From: Gemmatimonadaceae bacterium
GTDB taxonomy: Bacteria > Gemmatimonadota > Gemmatimonadetes > Gemmatimonadales > Gemmatimonadaceae
Length of the DNA: 37,467 nt
Assembly: GCA_025927495.1 (NCBI GenBank)
Contig: JAICLH010000008.1
Location: 1-37,467, forward strand
Reading direction: 5' to 3'
A program made the position numbers and the translations under genes. Each line of letters opens with the position of its first letter. Within the stretch, counting starts at the first letter, position 1. Positions 1 through 8,239 of this stretch are shown in pieces. A model generated the notes under the pieces. That model saw nothing but the letters and a program-made list of their open reading frames with translations. It did no database searches and was not told the DNA's origin.

Positions 1-2
1 GC

Positions 3-221
3 AGAAATGAGCAGGCAAAGCAGGCGCTCGAGCGGGCCATCGATGCGGCATCTAAGCACCAAATCAATGAAGTAGTCATCAAGGCCGAGCAGAGTCTCTC
101 TGAGATAGCAGCTGGATCCAACCACTCTGAAAAGACCTCGAGTGCCGAGCCATCCCAGCGTGTTACGGAAGTCGCGGATGCAATCCACGAGATGCGGACA
201 CTCGCGGGTGTAGCCGGGTGA
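3..221 (+). CDS. C-terminal fragment of a hypothetical protein (truncated by window start)
   Basis: Open frame from base 3 (RNEQAKQALERAIDAASKHQINEVVIKAEQSLSEIAAG...AGVAG) to TGA 219-221; a hairpin follows 10 bp downstream. Confidence 0.5.
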   Translation, partial: RNEQAKQALERAIDAASKHQINEVVIKAEQSLSEIAAGSNHSEKTSSAEPSQRVTEVADAIHEMRTLAGVAG

Positions 222-408
222 TGAAGAAAGGGGCCGCGAGTTGCAGCTCGCGGCCCGAATCGAAAACCGTAGAGTTCGCGGTTTCGTGGCAGATTCCGCT
301 GCCGGCGTTAACCGCGCAATCCTGACTCGGCGCCGTGGGGGAGGCGCAGGCGGCAAGTGCCGCGGAAGCGATGACGAGAGCAAGCAGGGTAAGGCGACGG
401 CGAACCAT
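163..408 (-). CDS. Small putative lipoprotein
   Basis: MVRRRLTLLALVIASAALAACASPTAPS with lipobox LAAC and an SD-like GAGG upstream. The 3' end is doubtful because the frame runs through hairpin 231-256. Confidence 0.4.
   Translation of the reverse strand: MVRRRLTLLALVIASAALAACASPTAPSQDCAVNAGSGICHETANSTVFDSGRELQLAAPFFITRLHPRVSASRGLHPRLP
231..256 (-). terminator. Perfect 10-bp stem hairpin, terminator-like
   Basis: GGGCCGCGAG-TTGCAG-CTCGCGGCCC; read on the minus strand it is followed by CTTTCTTC. Confidence 0.6.
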
Positions 409-479
409 AGTAACCTCGCGGACAGAGTGAGTGGTGTCACGACGTCCGGCAAGGTATGTTGGCGCGTCCTGAGGTAAAT

Positions 480-515
480 GCACATTTTAGGACAGCGATG
501 TGCACTTTTAGGACA
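480..515. repeat. Tandem direct repeat upstream of the AraC-type gene
   Basis: GCACATTTTAGGACA (480-494) and GCACTTTTAGGACA (502-515), 22 bp start to start. Confidence 0.7.
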
Positions 516-517
516 AC

Positions 518-1318
518 GTGGCGCCAACCGTGGAAGTACTCGCCCGCCTTCCTTCCCATCTCTCGTCTCACCTCCGCGTCGCTCTCGAGAATGAGCATGT
601 CCTAACCGTCGTCGACGATTGGGACACACTCTCGAAAACAGTGCGATCGCGAGCGATCGACGTCCTCATCATTGATCCTCGCGTCGATGGAGCAATCGAG
701 ATCGAAGCTCTGAAAAAATTGATCGGCCGGCATCCGACACTTCCGGTGGTCGTGTACACGCTCCTTTCACCGGAGCTGTTGCGCGCAACAGTCGAGTTGG
801 CAAACCTCGGCGTCCGTCATTTGATCCTTCGCGGCTTCGATGATGAGCCGCGACGATTGCGCGAGTTGCTGGAACGAGTGCCGGCGCAGCAGTTGAGTGA
901 CATCGTCCTGCAAGGACTCGCGCCGCGGTTGCAAGCCGCGCCGCCCATGCTGCGAAGAGCAATCACGAAGTTGTTCGACATGCCGCATACGTTTCGCGGC
1001 GTGGAAGACCTGGCCGGCGCAGCGGGCATGACGCGCCGCAACTTGGACCGGTGGCTCGACCGACTCGGCCTGGCGTCGGCTCGAATGCTGATTCTGGCTG
1101 CACGTCTCACACGCGCCGTGCACTACATGCGGGACCCAGGCTATTTGCTGGACGACATCACGAAGAAACTCGGCTATGGAAGCAGCCGACTGTTCGCGCG
1201 ACAGGTTCGCGCAGCAACTGGACTGACTCCGTCGATGCTGCGGCAACGCGGCGAGCCGGAGAAGTTGATTCGAGAACTAACGGCGCAGTTGAGCCGACCC
1301 GGAGCACACGAAGCATGA
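518..1318 (+). CDS. Transcriptional regulator: receiver-like N-terminus plus AraC-type HTH
   Basis: GTG start; N-terminal alpha/beta segment (IDVLIIDPRVDG, VVVYT); C-terminal AraC HTH signature (LLDDITKKLGYGSSRLFARQVRAATGLTPSMLR). Confidence 0.75.
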   Translation: MAPTVEVLARLPSHLSSHLRVALENEHVLTVVDDWDTLSKTVRSRAIDVLIIDPRVDGAIEIEALKKLIGRHPTLPVVVYTLLSPELLRATVELANLGVRHLILRGFDDEPRRLRELLERVPAQQLSDIVLQGLAPRLQAAPPMLRRAITKLFDMPHTFRGVEDLAGAAGMTRRNLDRWLDRLGLASARMLILAARLTRAVHYMRDPGYLLDDITKKLGYGSSRLFARQVRAATGLTPSMLRQRGEPEKLIRELTAQLSRPGAHEA

Positions 1319-1713
1319 AGATCTACGACGAACGCGCGCGCGTACTGGTGGTGGACGACGAACCGTCCATCTGTCGCGCCCTGTCCATCGCTCTCTCGCG
1401 GGCCGGATATGAAGTCCGGGCCGTCGAGTCGGGCGAGGTCGGCGCGACGCTCGTCAGGTCGGAACACTTCGACTGCCTCATCACCGACTTACGCATCCCC
1501 GACATGCGCGGTGACGTGCTCTTCGAGCTCGCGTCCTCCCTGCAGCCGCACCTCCGCAATCGGACGATCTTCACGACCGGCGACGCGAGCGAGCGGGCGC
1601 AGGACCTGCTCCAGGCCTGCAGCTGCACGGTCTTGCAAAAGCCGTTCGATCTCGAGGAGCTTCTGAGCGTCGTGAGCCGATTCACCCGCAGACTGAGCGA
1701 GGCGAGCGCCTGA
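1315..1713 (+). CDS. Single-domain response regulator (receiver)
   Basis: ATGA overlap with the preceding gene; RVLVVDDEPS, LITDLRIPDM, IFTTG, LQKPF receiver motifs. Confidence 0.9.
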   Translation: MKIYDERARVLVVDDEPSICRALSIALSRAGYEVRAVESGEVGATLVRSEHFDCLITDLRIPDMRGDVLFELASSLQPHLRNRTIFTTGDASERAQDLLQACSCTVLQKPFDLEELLSVVSRFTRRLSEASA

Positions 1714-1733
1714 GGTCTCGCTTGCGACCAGCA

Positions 1734-1763
1734 TTGACTTGACAGCCCGGTCGACGCTACATT
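1734..1763 (+). promoter_or_regulatory. Possible sigma70-type promoter
   Basis: TTGACT (1734-1739), 18-bp spacer, TACATT (1758-1763). Confidence 0.3.
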
Positions 1764-1792
1764 ACACCCGCTTAAACACCAGCGAACACCAG

Positions 1793-1821
1793 GGACCTGG
1801 CTTAGAGCCGAGGTCCTTTTT
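1793..1821 (+). terminator. Intrinsic terminator
   Basis: GGACCTGGCT-TAG-AGCC(G)AGGTCC followed by TTTTT. Confidence 0.8.
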
Positions 1822-1949
1822 CACATCTCGAAAGTGCTTGTGCTCGGGCGAGTGCTCGGGCGCGCCTACCGCGACGGCGAAAGTTCGCGGGTCACATCGT
1901 CGGTAGGTACGGATGCATCCGGACTCCACCGACACGTCAGGAGATTCGT

Positions 1950-2162
1950 ATGCGTACCACCGGCACGGTCAAGTGGTTCAACGACAGCAAAGGTTTTGGC
2001 TTCATCACCCCAGAGAACGGACAGAAAGATTGCTTCGTTCACCACTCGGCCATCCAAGGCACAGGCTTCAAGACGCTGAGCGAGGGAGAGCGCGTCGAGT
2101 TCGACATCGTTCAAGGTGCCAAGGGTCCGGCAGCTCAGAACGTCACCAAGCTCGGCTCCTAA
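1950..2162 (+). CDS. csp: Cold-shock protein (CspA family)
   Basis: 70 aa: [35 protein letters not shown]...; RNP1/RNP2 motifs. Confidence 0.97.
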   Translation: MRTTGTVKWFNDSKGFGFITPENGQKDCFVHHSAIQGTGFKTLSEGERVEFDIVQGAKGPAAQNVTKLGS

Positions 2163-2192
2163 TAGCGGGCGGCGAGTAATCGCCAACACGGC

Positions 2193-2232
2193 GCGGGGCT
2201 GCTGCCTTCGGGCAGCAGCCCCGCGTCGTCTT
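2193..2232 (+). terminator. Intrinsic terminator of csp
   Basis: 14-bp perfect stem GCGGGGCTGCTGCC-TTCG-GGCAGCAGCCCCGC, then T-rich GTCGTCTTTCT. Confidence 0.9.
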
Positions 2233-2233
2233 T

Positions 2234-2830
2234 CTACAGTCGCCACTGCTCGAGCGTTGCGACCGCACGCTCCAGGGCGACTCGTTGATCGCTACGCGAC
2301 GCCGTCCGAAGCAGGCCTCTGTACGTTCTTATCGCGATCTGGAGCGCCCCGCGATCGCCCTCTGTAGACGCGAGGCTCGCGGCGTTGTCGGCAAGATTCG
2401 CTTGCGCGAGCTCGTCCGTGGGAAAGCGCTCGACCACGTGTCGCCAGCGATCGACGCGATCGCGCAAGGTCCCCTCGCTCAACGCCCAAAGATGCCACGC
2501 ACCACGGTTCGTCGGGTCGGCCGCAATGGCTCGGTCCGCGAGAGCCTTGACGGCGTCGGGGCCTCGTCCAGACAGCCAGTACGCATTGGCAAGGCGCACG
2601 AGTGCCCGAGCGTCGTCCGGTCTCGACGCGACCACATACTCGTAGACCGGACCGGCGACCTCTGGGATGTCCTCAAACGGCTCGACAGCCTTCATGAGCA
2701 CATCGACGTCGGAACACGACACGCACACCGATTCGAGTTGTCGCAGTAGGCTCGCCACGTCGCTGGTTTCCTGATAGTCTTTCACAGCGGATGCGATGGC
2801 GGCGGCGGGCTCGATTGAAGGCGCGATCAT
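2234..2830 (-). CDS. TPR-like repeat protein
   Basis: TPR-type helical repeats (ALVRLANAYWLSGRGPDAVKALADRAIAADPTNRGAWHLWAL). Confidence 0.7.
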   Translation of the reverse strand: MIAPSIEPAAAIASAVKDYQETSDVASLLRQLESVCVSCSDVDVLMKAVEPFEDIPEVAGPVYEYVVASRPDDARALVRLANAYWLSGRGPDAVKALADRAIAADPTNRGAWHLWALSEGTLRDRVDRWRHVVERFPTDELAQANLADNAASLASTEGDRGALQIAIRTYRGLLRTASRSDQRVALERAVATLEQWRL

Positions 2831-2872
2831 GATTAGATTAAGATACCGATTGGCGAGAGGCCGTGTCAGCCC

Positions 2873-3142
2873 GTGACTGAACCTGCTCCGAAGTCGTCTA
2901 CGGCGTCAGAGGTGCCAGAGATCCCGCCGCAGACCGACCTCCAGAAGCTTACCGCGCTCGTTCAGCATCAGCTCAACAACCCACTCGCCGCACTGCTCGC
3001 GGAAACGCAGCTTCTGGCGATGGAGTCAACGCTAGACGCACAGCACCGCGTCGCGGTGGAGCGGATCATCGAGCTTGTTCGACGCATCATCGGAACCGTG
3101 CGCTCGCTCGATGAGGTCGTCGAAGAGCGGTTGGTTCGTTGA
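2873..3142 (+). CDS. Stand-alone HisKA/DHp-like domain protein (89 aa)
   Basis: H-box-like segment LVQHQLNNPLAALLAETQLL; no HATPase domain in this or the following sequence. Confidence 0.65.
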   Translation: MTEPAPKSSTASEVPEIPPQTDLQKLTALVQHQLNNPLAALLAETQLLAMESTLDAQHRVAVERIIELVRRIIGTVRSLDEVVEERLVR

Positions 3143-3606
3143 TCCGGCGGGCGGGACCGGTACGAGCCCGGCGGTAGTCTGGGGCCGCACTTCGGAGCGG
3201 CGCAAAGGTTGCGCGAGAGCCGATAGTAGGTGATAATCGAGGTGGCCGAGGGCAGAGCCCTCGCGGCCACAACGCATGGCAGGGTCCGTGCGGCACGCGT
3301 TCTATCCGGCCTTTGCCGTTGGACGCTGCCGCATCCGCGGTTCCAGAACGCAGCGAAGGGCGCGTTGCGGAAATCGCGGGAAAGTAGAATCACGACGTCG
3401 TGTGTCGCGCTCGAGCGCGCCGACGGTGATATCCGGTTCGGACTCGCCAATAGACCGAGCTCCATACAAACGTCGAGATCGCACAGCACCGGTCGCGTTT
3501 ACCGGACACGTGCATCTCGCGAGAGACGTAGCAACGGCGTAATGGGCACCACATCGGTGGGCGCCACAAACGCGATTCCAAATCACTCCATGACACGCAT
3601 TGGTGC

Positions 3607-5169
3607 ATGAACGATCGTCGACGCCCTACCCGGCGCGGTCGCGGTCCGCGCCCGCAGAATCGCGGCGCTGGACCACGCGATACGCAATCCGAACCCAGTC
3701 CTTATCGTGATGACGTTGGGCTGCCCATTAATGGCGAATCGGGAGGGCCCTATCCCGTGGCTAACGGAGAGGGCACGGGCGATGGCTCGGGTGGACCTCC
3801 ATCCGAACCGACCGCCGATTCGATGCCCAACGTACCGCCGGCGAATCCGCCCGGCGCGTCACCCGGTACAGGCGGCGGTGTGACGGGCGGATCAGCGCCC
3901 GCGACAAATCAGGGCGGCGGCGGCGGTCAACCTCATCAAGGCCCCCGTGACGGACGATTCCCCAACAACGGCAGGCGAGGCAGGCGGGGGCGCGGACGCG
4001 GCGGTCCTCGTCCCGATCATCACAATGGCGGCCCTCCGCAGCCCATCGTCGCGGATGGCGCGGTGACCGGGTGGTTCGACTCATCGCGTGAGGGAGGCTT
4101 TGTCCGTCGCGCTGACGACAGCTACCTGCCGATGCCCGGCGATCCGTTCGTCGCTCCCTTCATGGTGCGCCAGTTCGCGCTTCGTCGCGGCGATCTGATC
4201 GAGGCCACGACCGGGCGCGATCATCGCGGGCGCACGACGTTAGTCGAGCTGCAGCGTGTGAACGGTGAGGATCCGACGAGCGCCCAACGTCGGCCCGATT
4301 TCAGTTCGCTGATTGCCTCCTATCCCGAACGAAAGTTGGTGCTGGAAACGGGCAGGGCGGCGAAAGGTGGTCCCGAGCTCACGCGTCGCGCGATCGATCT
4401 CATCGCACCAATCGGCTACGGGCAGCGCGCGTTGATCGTCGCACCCGCACGCGCCGGAAAGACAATGCTGCTGCAGGCAATCACGGAAGGCATCGCAATC
4501 AATCATCCGGAAGCGGTCCTGCTGGTGCTGCTCGTAGATGAGCGGCCGGAAGAAGTGAGCGAGATGATTTCCTGGGGTCGCGGAGAAGTTGTGGCATCGA
4601 GCTTCGATCAGCCGGCCGAGCGCCACGTGGATGTGGCCGACATGGTGCTGGAGCGGTCGCGGCGGCTCGTCGAAAGCGGGAAAGACGTGGTGATCGTGCT
4701 CGATTCGCTCACGCGACTTGCACGCGCGCACAATACGGTCGAGCGCGGCACTGGCCGCACGTTGAGCGGCGGACTCGACGCCACGGCAATGGCGAAACCG
4801 AAAGCGTTCTTTGGATCCGCGCGTTCAGTGGCGCCGCAGCACGGCGGCGGATCGCTCACCATCATCGCGACAGCGCTGGTCGAGACGGGCTCGCGGATGG
4901 ACGACGTGATCTTCGAGGAGTTCAAGGGCACGGGCAACTGCGAGATCAAGCTCGATCGGTCGTTGGCCGAGAAGCGTATCTATCCGGCCATCGACATTGC
5001 GACCAGCGGCACGCGTCGCGAGGACAAGCTGTTCCGGCCTGACCAGATCGACGCGGTGTTCACGCTGCGTCGTGGCCTGCAGCAGATGCCGCCGCAGTCC
5101 GGCATGGAATGGTTGATCAAGCGTATCGCGGCGACGCCCAACAACGACGCGCTGTTGTCGGGGCTCTGA
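3607..5169 (+). CDS. rho: Transcription termination factor Rho with Gly/Arg/Pro-rich N-terminal extension
   Basis: P-loop APARAGKTMLLQ, LLVDERPEEVSEM, DSLTRLARAHNTV, GGSLTIIATALVETGSRMDDVIFEEFKGTGN. Confidence 0.97.
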   Translation: MNDRRRPTRRGRGPRPQNRGAGPRDTQSEPSPYRDDVGLPINGESGGPYPVANGEGTGDGSGGPPSEPTADSMPNVPPANPPGASPGTGGGVTGGSAPATNQGGGGGQPHQGPRDGRFPNNGRRGRRGRGRGGPRPDHHNGGPPQPIVADGAVTGWFDSSREGGFVRRADDSYLPMPGDPFVAPFMVRQFALRRGDLIEATTGRDHRGRTTLVELQRVNGEDPTSAQRRPDFSSLIASYPERKLVLETGRAAKGGPELTRRAIDLIAPIGYGQRALIVAPARAGKTMLLQAITEGIAINHPEAVLLVLLVDERPEEVSEMISWGRGEVVASSFDQPAERHVDVADMVLERSRRLVESGKDVVIVLDSLTRLARAHNTVERGTGRTLSGGLDATAMAKPKAFFGSARSVAPQHGGGSLTIIATALVETGSRMDDVIFEEFKGTGNCEIKLDRSLAEKRIYPAIDIATSGTRREDKLFRPDQIDAVFTLRRGLQQMPPQSGMEWLIKRIAATPNNDALLSGL

Positions 5170-5211
5170 GCGCGCGGGCCCGCGGGCGGCAGGCCACGCG
5201 CGCTGGCAGCG

Positions 5212-6600
5212 TTAGGCAGCCGGTTTCGCGAGCTCGTCCCAGAGCATCGCGATGGCGCGCGTTCCTTTCACGAAATTCTCGTCGCTCATCCACTCGTTAG
5301 GCGCGTGGGCGTTTTCGCCCGGAAGCCCGAAGCCGATGAGCAGCACCGGCACGTCGAGGATGCGCTCGAAGTCGCCGACCACGGGAATCGAGCCGCCTTC
5401 TCCGGTGATCACCGGCTCGCGACCGAAAGCGCCCGCGAGCGCGCGGCGCGCCGCGTCGACGAGCGGACCGCTCATTTCGGCGCGCCACGGTAGCCCGCCG
5501 TGCAGCGCATTCACGGTGACGGTGACGCCGCGAGGCGCCACGCGCTCGACGTGCGCCGTGAGAACGCGCTTGATGGCGTCGGGTGTTTGGTCGGGCACGA
5601 GCCGACAACTCACCTTCGCCATGGCCTTACCGGGTAAGACGGTCTTCGCTCCTTCTCCGGTATAGCCGCTGAGAAGTCCGTTCACCTCGCATGTCGGGCG
5701 CGTCCAGATTCGCTCGAGCGTCGTGCGGCCAGCTTCACCATCGAGCGCAGGCGCGCCGACTTCCTTGCGGAAGCGCTCGTCGTCGAACGGCAGGGCGCGC
5801 ATCTCTTTCAGCACGCGCGGCTCCCAGTCGCGTACGTCGTCGTAGAAGCCGGGAATCACGACGTGCCAGTGCTCGTCGTGGAATGTCGCGATGATGCGCG
5901 CGAGTGCGGTCGCCGGATTGACGACGGCGCCGCCGTAGATGCCCGAGTGCAAGTCTGACGCGGGCCCCTGCACCTCGATCTCGAAGTACGCGAGTCCGCG
6001 CAGCGATGACAAAATGGACGGCAGCCCCGGCGCAAACATGGATGAATCGGAGATGACGCAGTAGTCGCAGCGCAGTCGGTCGCGATGGCGCTCGATGAAC
6101 GGCGCGAGGTTGCCGCTCCCGACCTCTTCTTCGCCCTCCGCCAGCACGACCACATTGACCGGCAACGCGCCTCGCGTGGCCAGGTGTGCCTCGAGCGCCT
6201 TGACGTGCAGGAAGAGCTGGCCTTTGTCGTCGACCGACCCTCGCGCGTAAATGCGCCCATCGCGGACAGCAGGTTCGAAAGGCGGAGTGGTCCACAGGTC
6301 GAGCGGCTCGACGGGTTGCACGTCGTAGTGCCCGTAGATGAGCACGGTCTTGGCTCCGGCCGGTGCGCCGCGCCATTCGCCGAGTACGACCGGGTGACCA
6401 CCAGTTGGCAGAATTTCAGCCTTCAGTCCGGCCGTTCGCATCGACGTCGCCAACCACTCGGCGGCGCGAGTCATGTCGCCGCGATGCTCGGAGCGCGCGC
6501 TCACGCTCGGGATGCGAAGAAACGCGAACAACTCGTCGTGGATGCGCCGGTCGTGCGTGGCGAGATAGTCGGAGAGCTCGGAGGCTAGTGCGGTTGTCAT
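5212..6600 (-). CDS. M20 family dipeptidase/metallopeptidase
   Basis: YGHYDVQPVEP, GRIYARGSVDDKGQ, AEGEEEVGS motifs; start assigned at MTTALASELS. Confidence 0.93.
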   Translation of the reverse strand: MTTALASELSDYLATHDRRIHDELFAFLRIPSVSARSEHRGDMTRAAEWLATSMRTAGLKAEILPTGGHPVVLGEWRGAPAGAKTVLIYGHYDVQPVEPLDLWTTPPFEPAVRDGRIYARGSVDDKGQLFLHVKALEAHLATRGALPVNVVVLAEGEEEVGSGNLAPFIERHRDRLRCDYCVISDSSMFAPGLPSILSSLRGLAYFEIEVQGPASDLHSGIYGGAVVNPATALARIIATFHDEHWHVVIPGFYDDVRDWEPRVLKEMRALPFDDERFRKEVGAPALDGEAGRTTLERIWTRPTCEVNGLLSGYTGEGAKTVLPGKAMAKVSCRLVPDQTPDAIKRVLTAHVERVAPRGVTVTVNALHGGLPWRAEMSGPLVDAARRALAGAFGREPVITGEGGSIPVVGDFERILDVPVLLIGFGLPGENAHAPNEWMSDENFVKGTRAIAMLWDELAKPAA

Positions 6601-6703
6601 GGAGAAGTCGTTGAACTCGTTGAGCCAACAGGGTGGGTCGCCGGTCATGAGCAAACATTCCCGCGCGCCGCGGCCGGAGGCAAGTGCGGCCGCACATCGG
6701 CAG

Positions 6704-8239
6704 TCAGGGTGTGAAACCCTTGGGTGGCCACGAGCCGTGCCACCGCTCGAGTAGCCAGATGCGCCGGCGAGTGCGCACCTCGGTGCCGCGCCGCAACTCT
6801 ACCACATCGAGCATTCGGGCGTCGTCGAAAAAGGTGCGCAGCCGTCTGACCACTGGGCCGACGGAGTCCGCCGATTGGATCTCGAACGCGAGCAAGAGGT
6901 CGTCGCCACGGTGGGCGCGATCGGGGAATCCGGGCCACAAATCGTACTGGTTAGGCCGGCCCTCGATGTTGAGTGAGAACGTTTCAGGGTGCGACGGCAG
7001 GTGGAACGCGATCTCCGACGCTTCCTGGTAGCGGTCGCCACCGAGCCACACGCGCGCACCCGTGCGTGCCGTTTCGTCGTCGGCCAAGGTCTGCATGCGG
7101 ACGGCGAGGGTGTCCCAGCCCGTACCGCGTGCGGTGGGATCATCGCGCGCGGTGATCGGCAGCACGGGCGTGATGGACTGCACGTAGATGCCCGCCGCCA
7201 TGATCGCGCCTAACGCGCAGGCGGCGGTGATCCATCGCTTCCAGGTGCGGCTCTGCGTCGTCGCGGCATGGGCGGCGAGGAGCACAATGGCCGGAACGTA
7301 GGCCGGAGCCTGCCAGTTCGCTTCGCCAGGGTGTCGCCAGGCACCAATGCAAAAGAACAGAAACACGGTGGCGGAAACCGCGGCCAGCAACACGCGCCGC
7401 GGTTCGCGGCTGCGAGCGCCCTGCACGACCACGGTCGCGAACAGCGCCAGGAGAATTGGCGACACGAGCGCGAGCTGCCCGCCGAGGAGCGAGCTCTCGC
7501 GCGACAACGGCGTGCCGTGTCCCGACGCGAAGCCATGGCCGAGCTGAAAGGCGAACGACACCCACTGGTGTCGGGCATTCCAGACGATGACCGGCAAGAA
7601 GATGAGCAGGGCGGCGATGGCGGCGACGTACGGTCCGGCGGTGCGCAGCTGTCGTCGGAGGGATGCGAGCGCGACGCACGCGATGAGGACACCGACGGGC
7701 AGGAGCACCGCATTGTACTTGGAGACGAACGCAATGCCTAACGCAACGCCGGCGGCGAGCCACCATTGGGTGGCGACGCGACTCCCCGGCTCCGCCTCGA
7801 TGGCGTGGTCGAGCGCCAGGAGCGTGAGGGCGAACGCGAACAGCAGCGGAGCATCGGGTGTCGCGAGCACGAGGCCGGCGGCCGCGAGCGGCATGCAGCA
7901 GAGCGCAACGGCGGCGACGAACGCAGCGCGGTCGCCGGCAAGCCGGCGAGCGAGTAGTACGAGCATCACCGACGCCGCCCAACCGGCGCACACGCTGCCG
8001 ATGCGGACGCCGAGCGGCGTGACGCCGAAGAGCGCGGTGCCTAACCGGATCAGGACCGCGACCGCCGGCGGGTGGTCGAAGTAGCCGCCGGCCAGGTGCC
8101 GCGACCACTCCCAGTAGTAGGTCTCGTCGGGCGGGAGGGTGATGATGACGGCAAACGCGCCGCGGATCGCCGCCGCCGCCGTCACGATGAGCATGGCCAG
8201 TGAGGTCCCGCTTGGCCGGCGCGTGGTGCGATCCGTCAC
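6704..8239 (-). CDS. Glycosyltransferase family 39-like (ArnT/PMT-type) membrane protein
   Basis: LPPDETYYWEWSRHLAGGYFDHPPAVAVLIRLGTALFG and many TM segments; GTG start overlaps the upstream TGA. Confidence 0.85.
   Translation of the reverse strand: MTDRTTRRPSGTSLAMLIVTAAAAIRGAFAVIITLPPDETYYWEWSRHLAGGYFDHPPAVAVLIRLGTALFGVTPLGVRIGSVCAGWAASVMLVLLARRLAGDRAAFVAAVALCCMPLAAAGLVLATPDAPLLFAFALTLLALDHAIEAEPGSRVATQWWLAAGVALGIAFVSKYNAVLLPVGVLIACVALASLRRQLRTAGPYVAAIAALLIFLPVIVWNARHQWVSFAFQLGHGFASGHGTPLSRESSLLGGQLALVSPILLALFATVVVQGARSREPRRVLLAAVSATVFLFFCIGAWRHPGEANWQAPAYVPAIVLLAAHAATTQSRTWKRWITAACALGAIMAAGIYVQSITPVLPITARDDPTARGTGWDTLAVRMQTLADDETARTGARVWLGGDRYQEASEIAFHLPSHPETFSLNIEGRPNQYDLWPGFPDRAHRGDDLLLAFEIQSADSVGPVVRRLRTFFDDARMLDVVELRRGTEVRTRRRIWLLERWHGSWPPKGFTP

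Noticed and set aside
1051-1713. 220-aa version of the response regulator
   Set aside because: The first about 88 codons overlap the AraC-type gene out of frame; the ATG at 1315 with ATGA overlap is the better start.
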